A stretch of DNA of 64,000 nt, taken from Guptibacillus hwajinpoensis. Lineage in GTDB: Bacteria > Bacillota > Bacilli > Bacillales > Guptibacillaceae. The notes below the pieces were generated by a model, which ran no database searches, had not been told where the DNA came from, and was given only the letters and a program-made list of their open reading frames with translations. The position numbers and the translations under genes were made by a program. Positions 25,540 to 34,385 of this stretch are shown here, piece after piece. Each line of letters starts with the position of its first letter. Position 1 is the stretch's first letter. Location: contig NZ_LELK01000001.1 of NCBI RefSeq assembly GCF_001039475.1, positions 469,466-533,465 of the forward strand. The letters are read 5' to 3'.

Positions 25540-27837
25540 ATGGAAAGAAAGAAGAAGCTTCCTCAACTACTGGACATGTTTCAGCAAGAGGAAAAGTATA
25601 GATCAAATATCGTGACGTGGAAAACGATTGAACCGAAAGATGCGAAGACTGCACCGTTTCCTGAAGATGTTTCACCTGTTTTACGTGAGGCTCTTCTTAA
25701 TAGAGGCATTAATGAGTTGTACACACATCAAGCAAGTGCTTATAAAGAAGCAACTGATGGTCATAGCTTTGTTGCCGTAACGCCAACTGCATCTGGGAAA
25801 ACGCTATGTTACAACCTTCCTGTACTTGATACGATATTGAAAGATCCTTCAAGCAGGGCTCTGTACTTGTTTCCAACGAAAGCGCTCGCTCAGGATCAGA
25901 AAAGTGAAATAAATGAACTGATTGATGAGATGGAAGTGGATTTAAAAGGGTACACGTATGATGGAGATACTTCGCCAACAATTAGACAGATTGTACGAAA
26001 AGCAGGGCATATTGTAATGACAAACCCCGATATGCTTCATTCTGCCATTTTACCTCATCATACAAAGTGGGTTTCTCTTTTTGAGAATTTAAAAGTGATT
26101 GTGATCGATGAGCTTCATACGTACCGAGGAGTATTCGGTAGCCATGTAGCCAATGTGATAAGAAGATTAAAACGAATTTGTAGCTTTTATGGAAGCAATC
26201 CAATCTTCATTTGTACGTCAGCTACAATTGCAAATCCTAAGGAACTTGCAGAGGAACTTACTGGCGAAGCGGTTACGCTCATTAATAACAATGGTGCACC
26301 AACAGGTCGGAAGCATTTTGTTCTATACAATCCACCTGTTGTGAATCAAGCGCTTAATATCAGGCGATCAGCAACGCTAGAAGCAAGGAATATTGCTGTT
26401 GAACTGTTAAGGAACAATATTCAGACCATTGTTTTTGCTAGAAGCAGGGTCCGAGTTGAAATTCTGCTAACGTATTTACAACAGCTAGAACAGCGTGAGT
26501 TAGGTCCGAGGTCTATTATGGGATATCGCGGTGGCTATCTTCCTAAACAGAGAAGAGAGATTGAGCAGGGACTTCGTAGTGGGAAGATAAAAGGTGTTGT
26601 GAGTACAAATGCATTGGAACTAGGCGTGGATATTGGCCAGCTTCAAGCGTGTGTACTAACTGGCTATCCGGGGACAATTGCTAGTACATGGCAACAAGCT
26701 GGCCGGGCTGGCCGTAGGCAGGATGAATCCGTTGTTTTCGTTGTTGCGAGTTCAAGTCCATTGGATCAATATATGATTACCCATCCAGACTACTTTTTCG
26801 AACGGAATCCAGAAGAAGCTCGTGTGAATCCGAATAACCTAATTATTCTAGTCGATCACGTAAAGTGTGCAGCTTATGAATTACCATTTAAACAAGGTGA
26901 TACATTTGGTGGAGAAGATGTAGAAGATGTGCTTGAGTTTTTAACTGAAGAACAATTGCTTCATCATCGAGCAGATAGGTGGTTCTGGATGAATGATGCC
27001 TTTCCAGCACATAATGTTAGCCTTCGTTCCGCTTCACAAGAAAATGTGGTTATCATTGATCAAACGACAGCTGCAAACGTGAAAGTAATCGGTGAAATGG
27101 ACAGGTTTAGTGCTATGACACTTCTACATGAAGAAGCAATCTATCTCCATCAAGGAGTCCAATACCAGGTTGAACTTCTGGATTATGAAGAGAAAAAAGC
27201 GTGGGTACGTGAAGTTGATGTGGACTACTATACCGACGCTAATCTTGCAGTCCAGCTGAAAGTGCTTGAGGAAGATCAGCATGATCAACTTTCACACACC
27301 ACTGCCACCTATGGAGAAGTTATGGTGAATGCTATGGCCACGATCTTTAAGAAAATCAAGTTCGAAACGCACGAGAATATCGGCTCCGGACCGATCCACT
27401 TACCGGAAGAAGAATTGCATACAAATGCCTGTTGGTTCGAATTTCCTGAAAGTTTTGTCCAAACAATGGGGGAAAATCGATTAGAAGAAGGGTTGTTAGG
27501 TCTTGGTAATGTGCTTCGAAACGTTGCACCGCTTTTTGTTATGTGTGATGTATCTGATCTTCACGTCACACCCCAAATCAAAGCCATTCACTCTAATAAG
27601 CCGACTATATTCTTCTATGACAGATACCCTGGTGGGATTGGTCTTTCTGAGCGTGTTTATCAGGAACTAGGACTCATTTTGAAAGAAGCTGAATCAATCG
27701 TGGTTGGTTGTGAATGTGAAAGTGGTTGTCCATCGTGCGTAGGAGTATCAGGTGAAACAGGAGAGAATAGCAAACACACGGCCCGCTATTTACTTGAATA
27801 TTTAAGAGGAGAGCATTCTGATGTCACGGAAGGGTAA
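25540..27837 (+). CDS. mrfA: Superfamily 2 DNA helicase MrfA (YprA)
   Basis: 765 residues. Helicase motifs: T-P-T-A-S-G-K-T (residues 81-88), D-E-L-H (about 191-194), T-S-A-T, Q-Q-A-G-R-A-G-R-R. The C-terminal DUF1998 region carries the cysteine cluster C-E-C-E-S-G-C-P-S-C (about residues 725-735). In B. subtilis MrfA works with MrfB in excision of mitomycin C adducts independently of UvrABC. The stop overlaps the start of the next gene by 17 nt, as expected for the conserved mrfAB pair. Confidence 0.92.
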   Translation: MERKKKLPQLLDMFQQEEKYRSNIVTWKTIEPKDAKTAPFPEDVSPVLREALLNRGINELYTHQASAYKEATDGHSFVAVTPTASGKTLCYNLPVLDTILKDPSSRALYLFPTKALAQDQKSEINELIDEMEVDLKGYTYDGDTSPTIRQIVRKAGHIVMTNPDMLHSAILPHHTKWVSLFENLKVIVIDELHTYRGVFGSHVANVIRRLKRICSFYGSNPIFICTSATIANPKELAEELTGEAVTLINNNGAPTGRKHFVLYNPPVVNQALNIRRSATLEARNIAVELLRNNIQTIVFARSRVRVEILLTYLQQLEQRELGPRSIMGYRGGYLPKQRREIEQGLRSGKIKGVVSTNALELGVDIGQLQACVLTGYPGTIASTWQQAGRAGRRQDESVVFVVASSSPLDQYMITHPDYFFERNPEEARVNPNNLIILVDHVKCAAYELPFKQGDTFGGEDVEDVLEFLTEEQLLHHRADRWFWMNDAFPAHNVSLRSASQENVVIIDQTTAANVKVIGEMDRFSAMTLLHEEAIYLHQGVQYQVELLDYEEKKAWVREVDVDYYTDANLAVQLKVLEEDQHDQLSHTTATYGEVMVNAMATIFKKIKFETHENIGSGPIHLPEEELHTNACWFEFPESFVQTMGENRLEEGLLGLGNVLRNVAPLFVMCDVSDLHVTPQIKAIHSNKPTIFFYDRYPGGIGLSERVYQELGLILKEAESIVVGCECESGCPSCVGVSGETGENSKHTARYLLEYLRGEHSDVTEG

Positions 27838-29062
27838 ATTAAATCGAATGAAAAAGCATATGAACCTTGGTGAAGGAGAAGAGACCCCGCCAAAAGTGGA
27901 GCAGGAGATTCATTCTGTTCCACATCTTCAAAAATGGCGTGATCTTGATGCAAGTCCTTTTTTCTTCGATTCCGAATATGCATTCGTTCGAACGAAACAA
28001 TATCCTAAAACGCATCAACATGGTAAATATGTCTTTCAAGAGCTTGAAGAAGTTGTCGAGCGCTGGAATGGCTTTCACGGAAGTCATCCTCTTTCCTCTA
28101 AACATCTAAGCCCTTCGGACTTATTGTTCTTCGACACCGAAACAACTGGTCTAGGTGGAGGGGTTGGAAATACAATTTTCTTACTAGGTTATAGCCAGTA
28201 CACTGATAAAGGTATTTCAGTAAATCAATATTTTCTCCCGGGTCCAGGGGCAGAAGTTCCAATGTATCAGGCGTTCCTTGAAGACGTTAAAGAATTAAAG
28301 AATTTAGTAACGTATAACGGCAAAGCTTTTGATTGGCCACAGGTGAAAACGAGGCATACGCTTATTCGAGAACAAGTTCCGAAATTACCACAGTTTGGTC
28401 ATTTTGATCTTCTTCATGGCGCGCGTCGTTTCTGGAAAAGTGAGATGGAATCTGTTAGACTCGCGAACGTAGAAGAACAGCAGTTAGGGTTTACCCGCCA
28501 TGAAGATATACCAGGGTATCTTGCTCCTATGCTTTATTTTGAATTTGTAAAAGACCCTGATCCAGAATTGATTGCTGGAGTACTGAAACACAACGAAGAG
28601 GATATTTTGTCTCTCATCACGCTATATATTCGAATGTCTAACCTTCTTCTTGATCATGAAGGAAAGTTCTTATCAGCGGCTGAACAATTCCAATCAGCTC
28701 GTTGGTGGGAAGCCGTTGGGGAAGAAGACCATGCAGCTCAGTTATATAAGCAAACAACGGGTAGACATGAACGTGAAGCGATGAAAGCTCTTGCACTTAT
28801 TTACAAAAAACAGGGAAACATAGATAAAGCCATTCACATTTGGCAGGATCTTTCTGAATCAACCAATGATGAAGAAAGTGATATCGAGCTTGCCAAATAC
28901 TATGAGCATAAAGCAAGAGACTATGAAAAGGCACTCTATTATGCATTGTCAGCTTATCGAAAATGGAAAAACAAAAAACGTATTCTTAAAGATAAAGAAG
29001 AATCGGAACGACTGCAATATATGAAGCGCATTGAAAGAATTGAACAAAAAGAATCTCGTTAA
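27821..29062 (+). CDS. mrfB: DEDD-type exonuclease MrfB (YprB)
   Basis: 413 residues. An RNase-H-like exonuclease core starts with F-F-D-T-E-T-T-G-L (about residues 103-111), includes V-T-Y-N-G-K-A-F-D-W-P-Q and ends with H-N-E-E-D-I-L-S-L. The C-terminal third is helical with TPR character. In B. subtilis MrfB is the metal-dependent nuclease partner of MrfA in mitomycin lesion repair. Translationally coupled to mrfA. Confidence 0.9.
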   Translation: MSRKGKLNRMKKHMNLGEGEETPPKVEQEIHSVPHLQKWRDLDASPFFFDSEYAFVRTKQYPKTHQHGKYVFQELEEVVERWNGFHGSHPLSSKHLSPSDLLFFDTETTGLGGGVGNTIFLLGYSQYTDKGISVNQYFLPGPGAEVPMYQAFLEDVKELKNLVTYNGKAFDWPQVKTRHTLIREQVPKLPQFGHFDLLHGARRFWKSEMESVRLANVEEQQLGFTRHEDIPGYLAPMLYFEFVKDPDPELIAGVLKHNEEDILSLITLYIRMSNLLLDHEGKFLSAAEQFQSARWWEAVGEEDHAAQLYKQTTGRHEREAMKALALIYKKQGNIDKAIHIWQDLSESTNDEESDIELAKYYEHKARDYEKALYYALSAYRKWKNKKRILKDKEESERLQYMKRIERIEQKESR

Positions 29063-29077
29063 TGGTAGGAGGTTGTC

Positions 29078-30982
29078 ATGCAAGATTTCTATGATGTACT
29101 AAAGAAAAAAGAACCATTTCATTCGCTAAGTGATGCTGAAATTGAACAGTTAATGGTATCTGCTCATTTCTCCACCTACCAAAAGGGAGAGTTTCTGTAC
29201 CACGAAGATGAAGATACAAATACGCTATTCTTGCTTGTTTCAGGTATAGCAAAAAATATTGTTCATAAAGCAAACGGTCAGCAAACAACGATGCGGTTTT
29301 ATTACCCTGGAGACTTAGTAGGCTTGATGATCATGTTAACTGATGAATCAATGACATTTTCAGTTCAAGCAAATGAAGACTGTCAGGTAATACGCATCAA
29401 GAAAGAAGTTATGCTTAAAATTATGACCGAAAATCCTGCGTTTTCACATAATGTATTAGATACAATCGGTGAACGTATGAGAAGTCTTTATGATGAAATT
29501 AAGCAGGAGCGTGACAGAGAGTCAGATGGAGAGAATATTGCGCTTTATCGTACGCGTGTAAGCTCCATTATGGATTCTATGGTAACGATTCCGCCTTCAT
29601 ATACTGTACTTGAAGCTGCCGAACTTTTTCGCTCTAACAATTACGATGGCGTAATTGTAAGTGAAGACCGTGAAAGTGTACTAGGGACGGTTACGCCACT
29701 TGAAATTATTAGTGCACTAACAAGAGGAGAGTTTCAGGATCCTATCCACAAATGGATGTATCAAAAACCAAATCTTGTTGAAGAAGATGCGTTTAGCTAT
29801 GAAGCACTTGCATATTTGAAATATCATAAGGTCTCATTATTGCCAGTCGTAAAGCGTGATCGACTTGTTGGGATGGTTTCAGCAAAATCATTTCTCGGTA
29901 TACAGGAATCAGCGTACTTGGATCTTTCTTATAGATTATCTAGGGCAAAAGAATTAGATGAAATCATGAATCTATCTCCTCCCATCCATGAGGAGTTTCG
30001 ATCATTTATACAGGAATTGCTTGATGCGAATACGCTTGGATATGAAATTTGCGAAATGATGTCTAACTATAACGATGAAATGCATCGTCGAGTGATATTA
30101 CTTGCAGAAAAGCAAATGATGCAGGAAGGCTATGGACGTGCTCCAGTAAACTTTTGCTTTATCGTAATGGGTAGTGAAGGTAGAAAGGAACAAGCCTTCA
30201 GTACAGATCAGGATAATGGGCTAATTATCGATGATTATGAACATCTTGATCATAAATCAGAGATCGAAACCTTTTTTAGCGTGTTTTCTGAAAAAATCAA
30301 TGCAATGTTAACGACATGTGGATTGCCAGAGTGCGATGGCGGCATTATGGCTAAGAATGCTAAATGGAGACGGTCACTTTCTAATTGGCAAAAAGAAGTG
30401 AACCGATGGATCACGGAAACGGATGCTGAAGAAATACGCAATTTCACTATTTTTATGGACTTCAGGCCAGTTTATGGTGATTTTGATTTGTCACGAACAC
30501 TAAGAAGCCGAATTACGGAGCGGATAAGGAAAGCTCAAACACTTCAAATGTTGTTGATGAAAGATACCGTTCGATTTCGCGTACCACTGAATCCTATAGG
30601 GAAGATTCAATTGCGAGGAAAAGAAAAAACGCTCGATTTAAAAAAAGCTGCTATCATGCAAATCGTAAATGGCATACGTATCTTTGCCATGAAATATGGC
30701 GTAGAGGAAGTAAACACAATTAAAAGGCTGCATGAGTTAAAGAAAAAAGAAGTATTTCACCATCGCGATGTTATTAATATTGAAACGGCTCTTCATTACC
30801 TTTACACGTTTCGTGTAAGGCAAAATCTTCACCAGTTGAATAATGGAATTGAGATATCGAATTTAGTGCGCCCAATCGAGTGGGAAAAGGAAGAAAGAAG
30901 AAAAATGAGAGAAGCTTTACTTGTTGCGAAGCGAATGCAACAGGTAAGTGAACTGAGCTTCCGTAGGAATCGGAGTATTTAA
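29078..30982 (+). CDS. cNMP-binding / CBS / DUF294 nucleotidyltransferase-like protein
   Basis: 634 residues. Order: cyclic-nucleotide-binding-like domain (15-130; F-Y-Y-P-G-D-L-V-G), two CBS motifs (about 160-275), a DUF294 nucleotidyltransferase with G-S-E-G-R-K-E-Q-A-F-S-T-D-Q-D (about 364-378), then the DUF294_C helical domain. The G-S...D-x-D arrangement resembles GlnD/PII uridylyltransferase catalysis, so it may modify a protein in response to a nucleotide ligand. The partner is unknown. It follows mrfB by 15 nt and precedes an exonuclease by 2 nt. Confidence 0.85.
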   Translation: MQDFYDVLKKKEPFHSLSDAEIEQLMVSAHFSTYQKGEFLYHEDEDTNTLFLLVSGIAKNIVHKANGQQTTMRFYYPGDLVGLMIMLTDESMTFSVQANEDCQVIRIKKEVMLKIMTENPAFSHNVLDTIGERMRSLYDEIKQERDRESDGENIALYRTRVSSIMDSMVTIPPSYTVLEAAELFRSNNYDGVIVSEDRESVLGTVTPLEIISALTRGEFQDPIHKWMYQKPNLVEEDAFSYEALAYLKYHKVSLLPVVKRDRLVGMVSAKSFLGIQESAYLDLSYRLSRAKELDEIMNLSPPIHEEFRSFIQELLDANTLGYEICEMMSNYNDEMHRRVILLAEKQMMQEGYGRAPVNFCFIVMGSEGRKEQAFSTDQDNGLIIDDYEHLDHKSEIETFFSVFSEKINAMLTTCGLPECDGGIMAKNAKWRRSLSNWQKEVNRWITETDAEEIRNFTIFMDFRPVYGDFDLSRTLRSRITERIRKAQTLQMLLMKDTVRFRVPLNPIGKIQLRGKEKTLDLKKAAIMQIVNGIRIFAMKYGVEEVNTIKRLHELKKKEVFHHRDVINIETALHYLYTFRVRQNLHQLNNGIEISNLVRPIEWEKEERRKMREALLVAKRMQQVSELSFRRNRSI

Positions 30983-30984
30983 CA

Positions 30985-31707
30985 ATGTCTTCGATTGGAT
31001 TTAAGCTATTACGATATTATATATATGATAGAAATAGATGGAAAAAACGAATAAAACGTGATCAATCCACACCCGCTTTCACGAGGTTAATCGATTCATT
31101 GCGATCTTATCAAGAATCAAGTAGTCGCTACTTCACAGTGTTTGATCTTGAGACAACAGGTTTTTATCCTGCTCTTGGAGATGAAGTAATCTCAATTGGA
31201 GCTGTTAAAATCGATTTGATGGAGGGTTGTATTCTAGAAGAATCCTTTTATCGAATTGTTAGGCCGATTCATAAAGTACCTCGGTTCGTACGACAACTAA
31301 CCGGTCTCTCTATAGGGGAAATTAAGGCAGGATGGACTTTTATAGAAGCATTAGATGATTTTATAACGTTTAGTAGTGGAACAACATTAATCGCCCATCC
31401 TGTTAAGTTTGATGTTTATTTCCTTCAAACGCTCGCTCAAAAGTGGGAGTTGCCTGACTACTTGCCACCTTATCTTGATTCAGAGGCACTAGCAAAAGAA
31501 ACATTTCCAGAAATAAATCCACAACTGGATACATTAATTCGTAAATTAAACATTGAACGACATGAACGACACCATGCCTTAAATGATGCTCGAATGACTG
31601 CAGAGCTATGTTTAAAGCTCTTTAACGAGCTAGACTTAGAAGCTGACTACGAAAAGGAAATAAGGGAACGAATAGCGAGAGATAACCTCGTTTTTGGTAG
31701 GAAATAG
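30985..31707 (+). CDS. DnaQ-type 3'-5' exonuclease
   Basis: 240 residues. The exonuclease core runs from F-D-L-E-T-T-G at about residue 53, through R-Q-L-T-G-L-S and L-I-A-H-P-V-K-F-D, to the final H-H-A-L-N-D-A-R-M-T-A, giving a DEDDh active site like the epsilon proofreading subunit. Only 2 nt separate it from the DUF294 gene. DUF294 and exonuclease genes are adjacent in many other bacteria, so they probably share a role. The N-terminal 50 residues are basic. Confidence 0.87.
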   Translation: MSSIGFKLLRYYIYDRNRWKKRIKRDQSTPAFTRLIDSLRSYQESSSRYFTVFDLETTGFYPALGDEVISIGAVKIDLMEGCILEESFYRIVRPIHKVPRFVRQLTGLSIGEIKAGWTFIEALDDFITFSSGTTLIAHPVKFDVYFLQTLAQKWELPDYLPPYLDSEALAKETFPEINPQLDTLIRKLNIERHERHHALNDARMTAELCLKLFNELDLEADYEKEIRERIARDNLVFGRK

Positions 31708-31893
31708 AGTATTTTCCTTAATTATTCCCCGGGTAAGCGCATAAAGAGCAATCATTCGACGATTTATGTGAAATAACTTGTTGAAACACCGTTTACAATT
31801 GTCGTCTCTTGTTGTAACTTTGAATAGTATATTGAAGTTTCTGTTAGTTTTAATCAAAAATGATTAAGTTTTAATGTAATGGAGAGATGGAAA

Positions 31894-32013
31894 TTGAAAC
31901 AGATTATTATGGTCATGTTTTTTATGGTTATTGCATTAACGCTCGTAGTTATGAGTCAAATAAGTGAATCTGCCCAGATCTATCATGATTCTGAAGTGGT
32001 TTTACAAAAATAG
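31894..32013 (+). CDS. Small membrane/secreted peptide (39 aa), TTG start
   Basis: Too short for routine gene calling. TTG 31894 lies 7 nt after GGAGAG. It encodes a peptide with one hydrophobic span (I-I-M-V-M-F-F-M-V-I-A-L-T-L-V-V-M) and a short polar tail ending Q-I-Y-H-D-S-E-V-V-L-Q-K. It is located between the exonuclease gene and cotD. Support is ribosome site plus a membrane-like composition; no family is recognised. Confidence 0.45.
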   Translation: MKQIIMVMFFMVIALTLVVMSQISESAQIYHDSEVVLQK

Positions 32014-32060
32014 GCTTTGTTTTATGTTAGGCATTATTAAAATAAGGACGAATACACAGT

Positions 32061-32088
32061 ACATGTACTATGCGCGCTACATAGGCTA
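32061..32088 (+). promoter_or_regulatory. Sigma-K-type promoter of cotD
   Basis: AC at 32061-32062, 17 nt, then CATAGGCTA at 32080-32088, an exact match to the sigma-K pattern AC-N17-CATANNNTA. The predicted start of transcription is near 32095, about 33 nt before the cotD start codon. Confidence 0.75.
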
Positions 32089-32127
32089 GTAGGGAATTCA
32101 CCAATTTAAGAAGGGGGAACCTACACT

Positions 32128-32613
32128 ATGTTTCAACGTCGTCACCGCATGGAAAATAATGCGAATATGCCAAATCAGGTAAGTCCTGCAATGCAGGGAC
32201 CTAATGCGAATATGCCAAATCAAGTTAGTCCAGCAATGAAAGGCGGCATGCCTGGGCAAGTTAGTCCAGCAATGCAAGGGCCAGGAGGTCCATGCCCTAC
32301 AAGTCCAGTTGTTTATCCAACAAAATGTTGTGTGAAGAATCATTATTACAAACACAATGTTGACCATATTCATCCTACTCATATTAAAAATGTCCACCAT
32401 CACATGTATGAGCATAATCACAGTTATCCATTAACGCAATCGAATGAAGTGTTAGCATCACACATGGATAATTACCCGCCACCGCGTCCAACAGGAGCTA
32501 TGCCGGCTGGGTATGCACCTACAAACCCTTCTCAAGTAGCAGGAGCTATGCAAGGACCGAATGGAAATGGTATGCCAGGTCAAGTTAGTCCAGCTCAAAA
32601 AAGAAGGTACTAA
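32128..32613 (+). CDS. cotD: Spore coat protein, CotD family
   Basis: 161 residues. The core is the His/Tyr-rich CotD signature: P-T-K-C-C-V-K-N-H-Y-Y-K-H, H-I-H-P-T-H, H-H-H-M-Y-E-H-N-H and S-Y-P-L-T-Q-S-N. It is flanked by low-complexity repeats of the type N-M-P-N-Q-V-S-P-A-M-Q-G-P (three copies at the N-terminus and one at the end), which makes it longer than B. subtilis CotD. It is deposited in the inner coat late in sporulation. Ribosome site GGGGGAA; sigma-K promoter upstream; synteny with ypsA and gpsB supports the name. Confidence 0.88.
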   Translation: MFQRRHRMENNANMPNQVSPAMQGPNANMPNQVSPAMKGGMPGQVSPAMQGPGGPCPTSPVVYPTKCCVKNHYYKHNVDHIHPTHIKNVHHHMYEHNHSYPLTQSNEVLASHMDNYPPPRPTGAMPAGYAPTNPSQVAGAMQGPNGNGMPGQVSPAQKRRY

Positions 32614-32623
32614 AGGTATAAGG

Positions 32624-32651
32624 AAACGAACTGGGTTCCCAGTTCGTTTTT
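32624..32651 (+). terminator. Intrinsic terminator of cotD
   Basis: Stem AAACGAACTGGG / CCCAGTTCGTTT with a very short loop and following TT; it separates cotD from ypsA. Confidence 0.8.
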
Positions 32652-32668
32652 ACATAGGAGGTGTTAGA

Positions 32669-33244
32669 ATGGCGAACGTTTTGCTTGTTACTGGCTATAA
32701 AGCTCACGAACTCGGCATTTTTAACGATAACCATCCTGGATTACCCATTATTAAAGCAGCACTCCGAATGAGGATGTTACAGCTCATTGAGGAGAGAGAC
32801 TTTGAATGGATATTAATTAGTGGTCAAACCGGGGTGGAACTTTGGGCTGGCGAAACAGCTCTTGATCTTCGCGAAGAATATCCTGATCTTAAGCTTGCGG
32901 TATTAACCCCATTTCTGGATCAGGAAAGTAAATGGAAAGAACCTACTCAAGAATATTATAATATGATTATTGCGGAGGCAGATTTTGTAGAGTCAATTAC
33001 AAGTAGACCGTATGAAAATCCTGGGCAGTTAAAAGCTAAGAACGAATTTTTAGTCAAAAAAAGCGACGCTATGCTCGTTTTATTCGATGAAGATACACCA
33101 GGTTCACCAGATTTTTACTTGAAAGAGAGTAAAAACAGACAAAGAAATGATCCGGGCTACGAAATTTTTACCATTACACCTATTGATCTGGATTTGTTGG
33201 AACAGGATTTGCGTGAAAGTAACCCTGATTTTTACAGTCAATAG
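32669..33244 (+). CDS. ypsA: YpsA, SLOG-superfamily protein (DUF1273)
   Basis: 191 residues with the Rossmann-like SLOG fold: V-T-G-Y-K-A-H-E-L-G-I-F at the N-terminus, I-S-G-Q-T-G-V-E-L-W-A-G-E-T-A in the middle and a nucleotide-contacting Y-Y-N-M-I. YpsA of Firmicutes affects cell division together with gpsB. ATG 32669 has a perfect AGGAGGTG; an upstream in-frame ATG at 32561 lies inside cotD and before a terminator, so it is rejected. Confidence 0.9.
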   Translation: MANVLLVTGYKAHELGIFNDNHPGLPIIKAALRMRMLQLIEERDFEWILISGQTGVELWAGETALDLREEYPDLKLAVLTPFLDQESKWKEPTQEYYNMIIAEADFVESITSRPYENPGQLKAKNEFLVKKSDAMLVLFDEDTPGSPDFYLKESKNRQRNDPGYEIFTITPIDLDLLEQDLRESNPDFYSQ

Positions 33245-33265
33245 CATAATTAGAGTAGATTCCAA

Positions 33266-33294
33266 TTGACAAGATGAAGGTCTTTTGGAAGAAT
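33266..33294 (+). promoter_or_regulatory. Candidate sigma-A promoter of gpsB
   Basis: TTGACA (33266-33271), 17-nt spacer, AAGAAT (33289-33294), about 40 nt before the gpsB start codon. The -10 matches 4 of 6 positions. Confidence 0.5.
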
Positions 33295-33335
33295 AAAATA
33301 AAAGAAGATAACTGCATACATATAGAGGTGATAAA

Positions 33336-33656
33336 ATGGCAGAGCAACAACCGACTCAATTAACAGCAAAAGACATTCTTGAAAAAGATTTTAAAAGTGG
33401 ATTTCGTGGATATGATCAAGATGATGTAGATAAGTTTCTAGACGTTGTGATTAAGGATTATGAACGTTTTGAGAACGATATTGAACAACTTCGCCAAGAG
33501 AATACGCGTCTTAGAAGAGAAATGGATCGCATGTCAGAACAACAAAAACGTCAGCAGACACGTTCTCAAACGCAACCAGGCAATACGAACTATGATATTC
33601 TCAAACGTCTTTCCAATTTAGAAAAGCATGTTTTCGGAAGTAAGCTATACGAATAA
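33336..33656 (+). CDS. gpsB: Cell division protein GpsB
   Basis: 106 residues, the usual GpsB length. The N-terminal DivIVA-like membrane-binding part reads [14 protein letters not shown] followed by a coiled coil (about residues 25-72). A Gln/Arg/Thr linker leads to a C-terminal trimerisation helix ([17 protein letters not shown]). It shuttles penicillin-binding protein 1 between septum and side wall. Position between ypsA and rnpB matches B. subtilis. Confidence 0.95.
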   Translation: MAEQQPTQLTAKDILEKDFKSGFRGYDQDDVDKFLDVVIKDYERFENDIEQLRQENTRLRREMDRMSEQQKRQQTRSQTQPGNTNYDILKRLSNLEKHVFGSKLYE

Positions 33657-33682
33657 ACCGCCCTTGAATGGGTGGTTTTTTT
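33655..33682 (+). terminator. Intrinsic terminator of gpsB
   Basis: Stem AAACCGCCC / GGGTGGTTT (one G-T pair), 6-nt loop, then T-run; overlaps the stop codon. Confidence 0.8.
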
Positions 33683-33688
33683 ATCCAC

Positions 33689-33717
33689 TTGATAAATTTC
33701 ACTTACCGTACTATAAT
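33689..33717 (+). promoter_or_regulatory. Distal sigma-A promoter of rnpB
   Basis: TTGATA (33689-33694), 17 nt, TATAAT (33712-33717). A transcript from here would begin about 80 nt before the mature RNase P RNA. Confidence 0.65.
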
Positions 33718-33753
33718 CATAAATGTACCACTTAACAGATTTAACAAGAACCC

Positions 33754-33782
33754 TTGCACGAAACCGATATATAAGGTATAAT
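33754..33782 (+). promoter_or_regulatory. Proximal sigma-A promoter of rnpB
   Basis: TTGCAC (33754-33759), 17 nt, TATAAT (33777-33782). The predicted start near 33789 is close to the expected RNA 5' end, so this is the better candidate for the main promoter. Confidence 0.75.
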
Positions 33783-33802
33783 TGCTTTTGCTGTCCTAAT
33801 AA

Positions 33803-34212
33803 CGATAACGTTCGGGTGATCGCTGTATATTGCATTTAAGCAGTATATAGAGGAAAGTCCATGCTCGCACGATCTGAGATGATCGTAGTGTTCGTGCCTG
33901 ATGAAACAATAAGTCAGGGTAGTCCATTTTTGGGCTAACGGCGGGGAAACGGCCTAAGTCCTTAACGGATATGGCCCGAATACTCTGAAAGTGCCACAGT
34001 GACGAAGTCTTAATGGAAACATTAAGAGTGGAACGAGGTAAACCCCACGAGCGAGAAACCCAAATTATGGTAGGGGAGCTTTCTCGAAGGAATTGAACGG
34101 AGAGAGAGCCAGGTGGCGAGGACGCACCTGGAGATAGATGATTACCACCTGAGTACGAGGGGAGACCCGTTCGCAGTACGATGGAACAGAACATGGCTTA
34201 CAGAACGTTATC
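33803..34212 (+). ncRNA. rnpB: RNase P RNA, Bacillus type B
   Basis: The catalytic RNA that matures tRNA 5' ends. Terminal helix P1 pairs GATAACGTT (33804-33812) with AACGTTATC (34204-34212). Universally conserved blocks are present: GAGGAAAGTCCATGCTCGCAC near the 5' side, GTGCCACAGTGACGAAGTC in the centre, GAGCGAGAAACCCAAATT, GATAGATGATTACC and ACAGAACATGGCTTACAGAACG at the 3' end. The order and the type-B architecture match B. subtilis. Ends are set by P1 and are accurate to a few bases. Confidence 0.95.
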
Positions 34213-34222
34213 ATCTTTGATG

Positions 34223-34245
34223 AAAAGCCCTTATGGGGCTTTTTT
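34223..34245 (+). terminator. Intrinsic terminator of rnpB
   Basis: AAAAGCCC / GGGCTTTT stem with a 5-nt loop and following T-run, 10 nt past P1. Confidence 0.85.
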
Positions 34246-34385
34246 GTACGTTATGAATAGATTATGATAGGAAACGGTTAAAGTATAAGAAAACAAATTC
34301 AAACAAGTCGAAATGAATTGCTGTAATATGAAAGTAAATGTAATAGTACATAAAACGAGATCAAACAACGATCGGAGTTGAAAAG

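Noticed and set aside
32561-32668. N-terminal extension of ypsA from an ATG inside cotD
   Set aside because: A terminator and a perfect ribosome site before ATG 32669 set the start.
33796-34194. 132-codon minus-strand ORF
   Set aside because: It lies antisense inside the RNase P RNA gene; the open frame is a by-product of the structured RNA.
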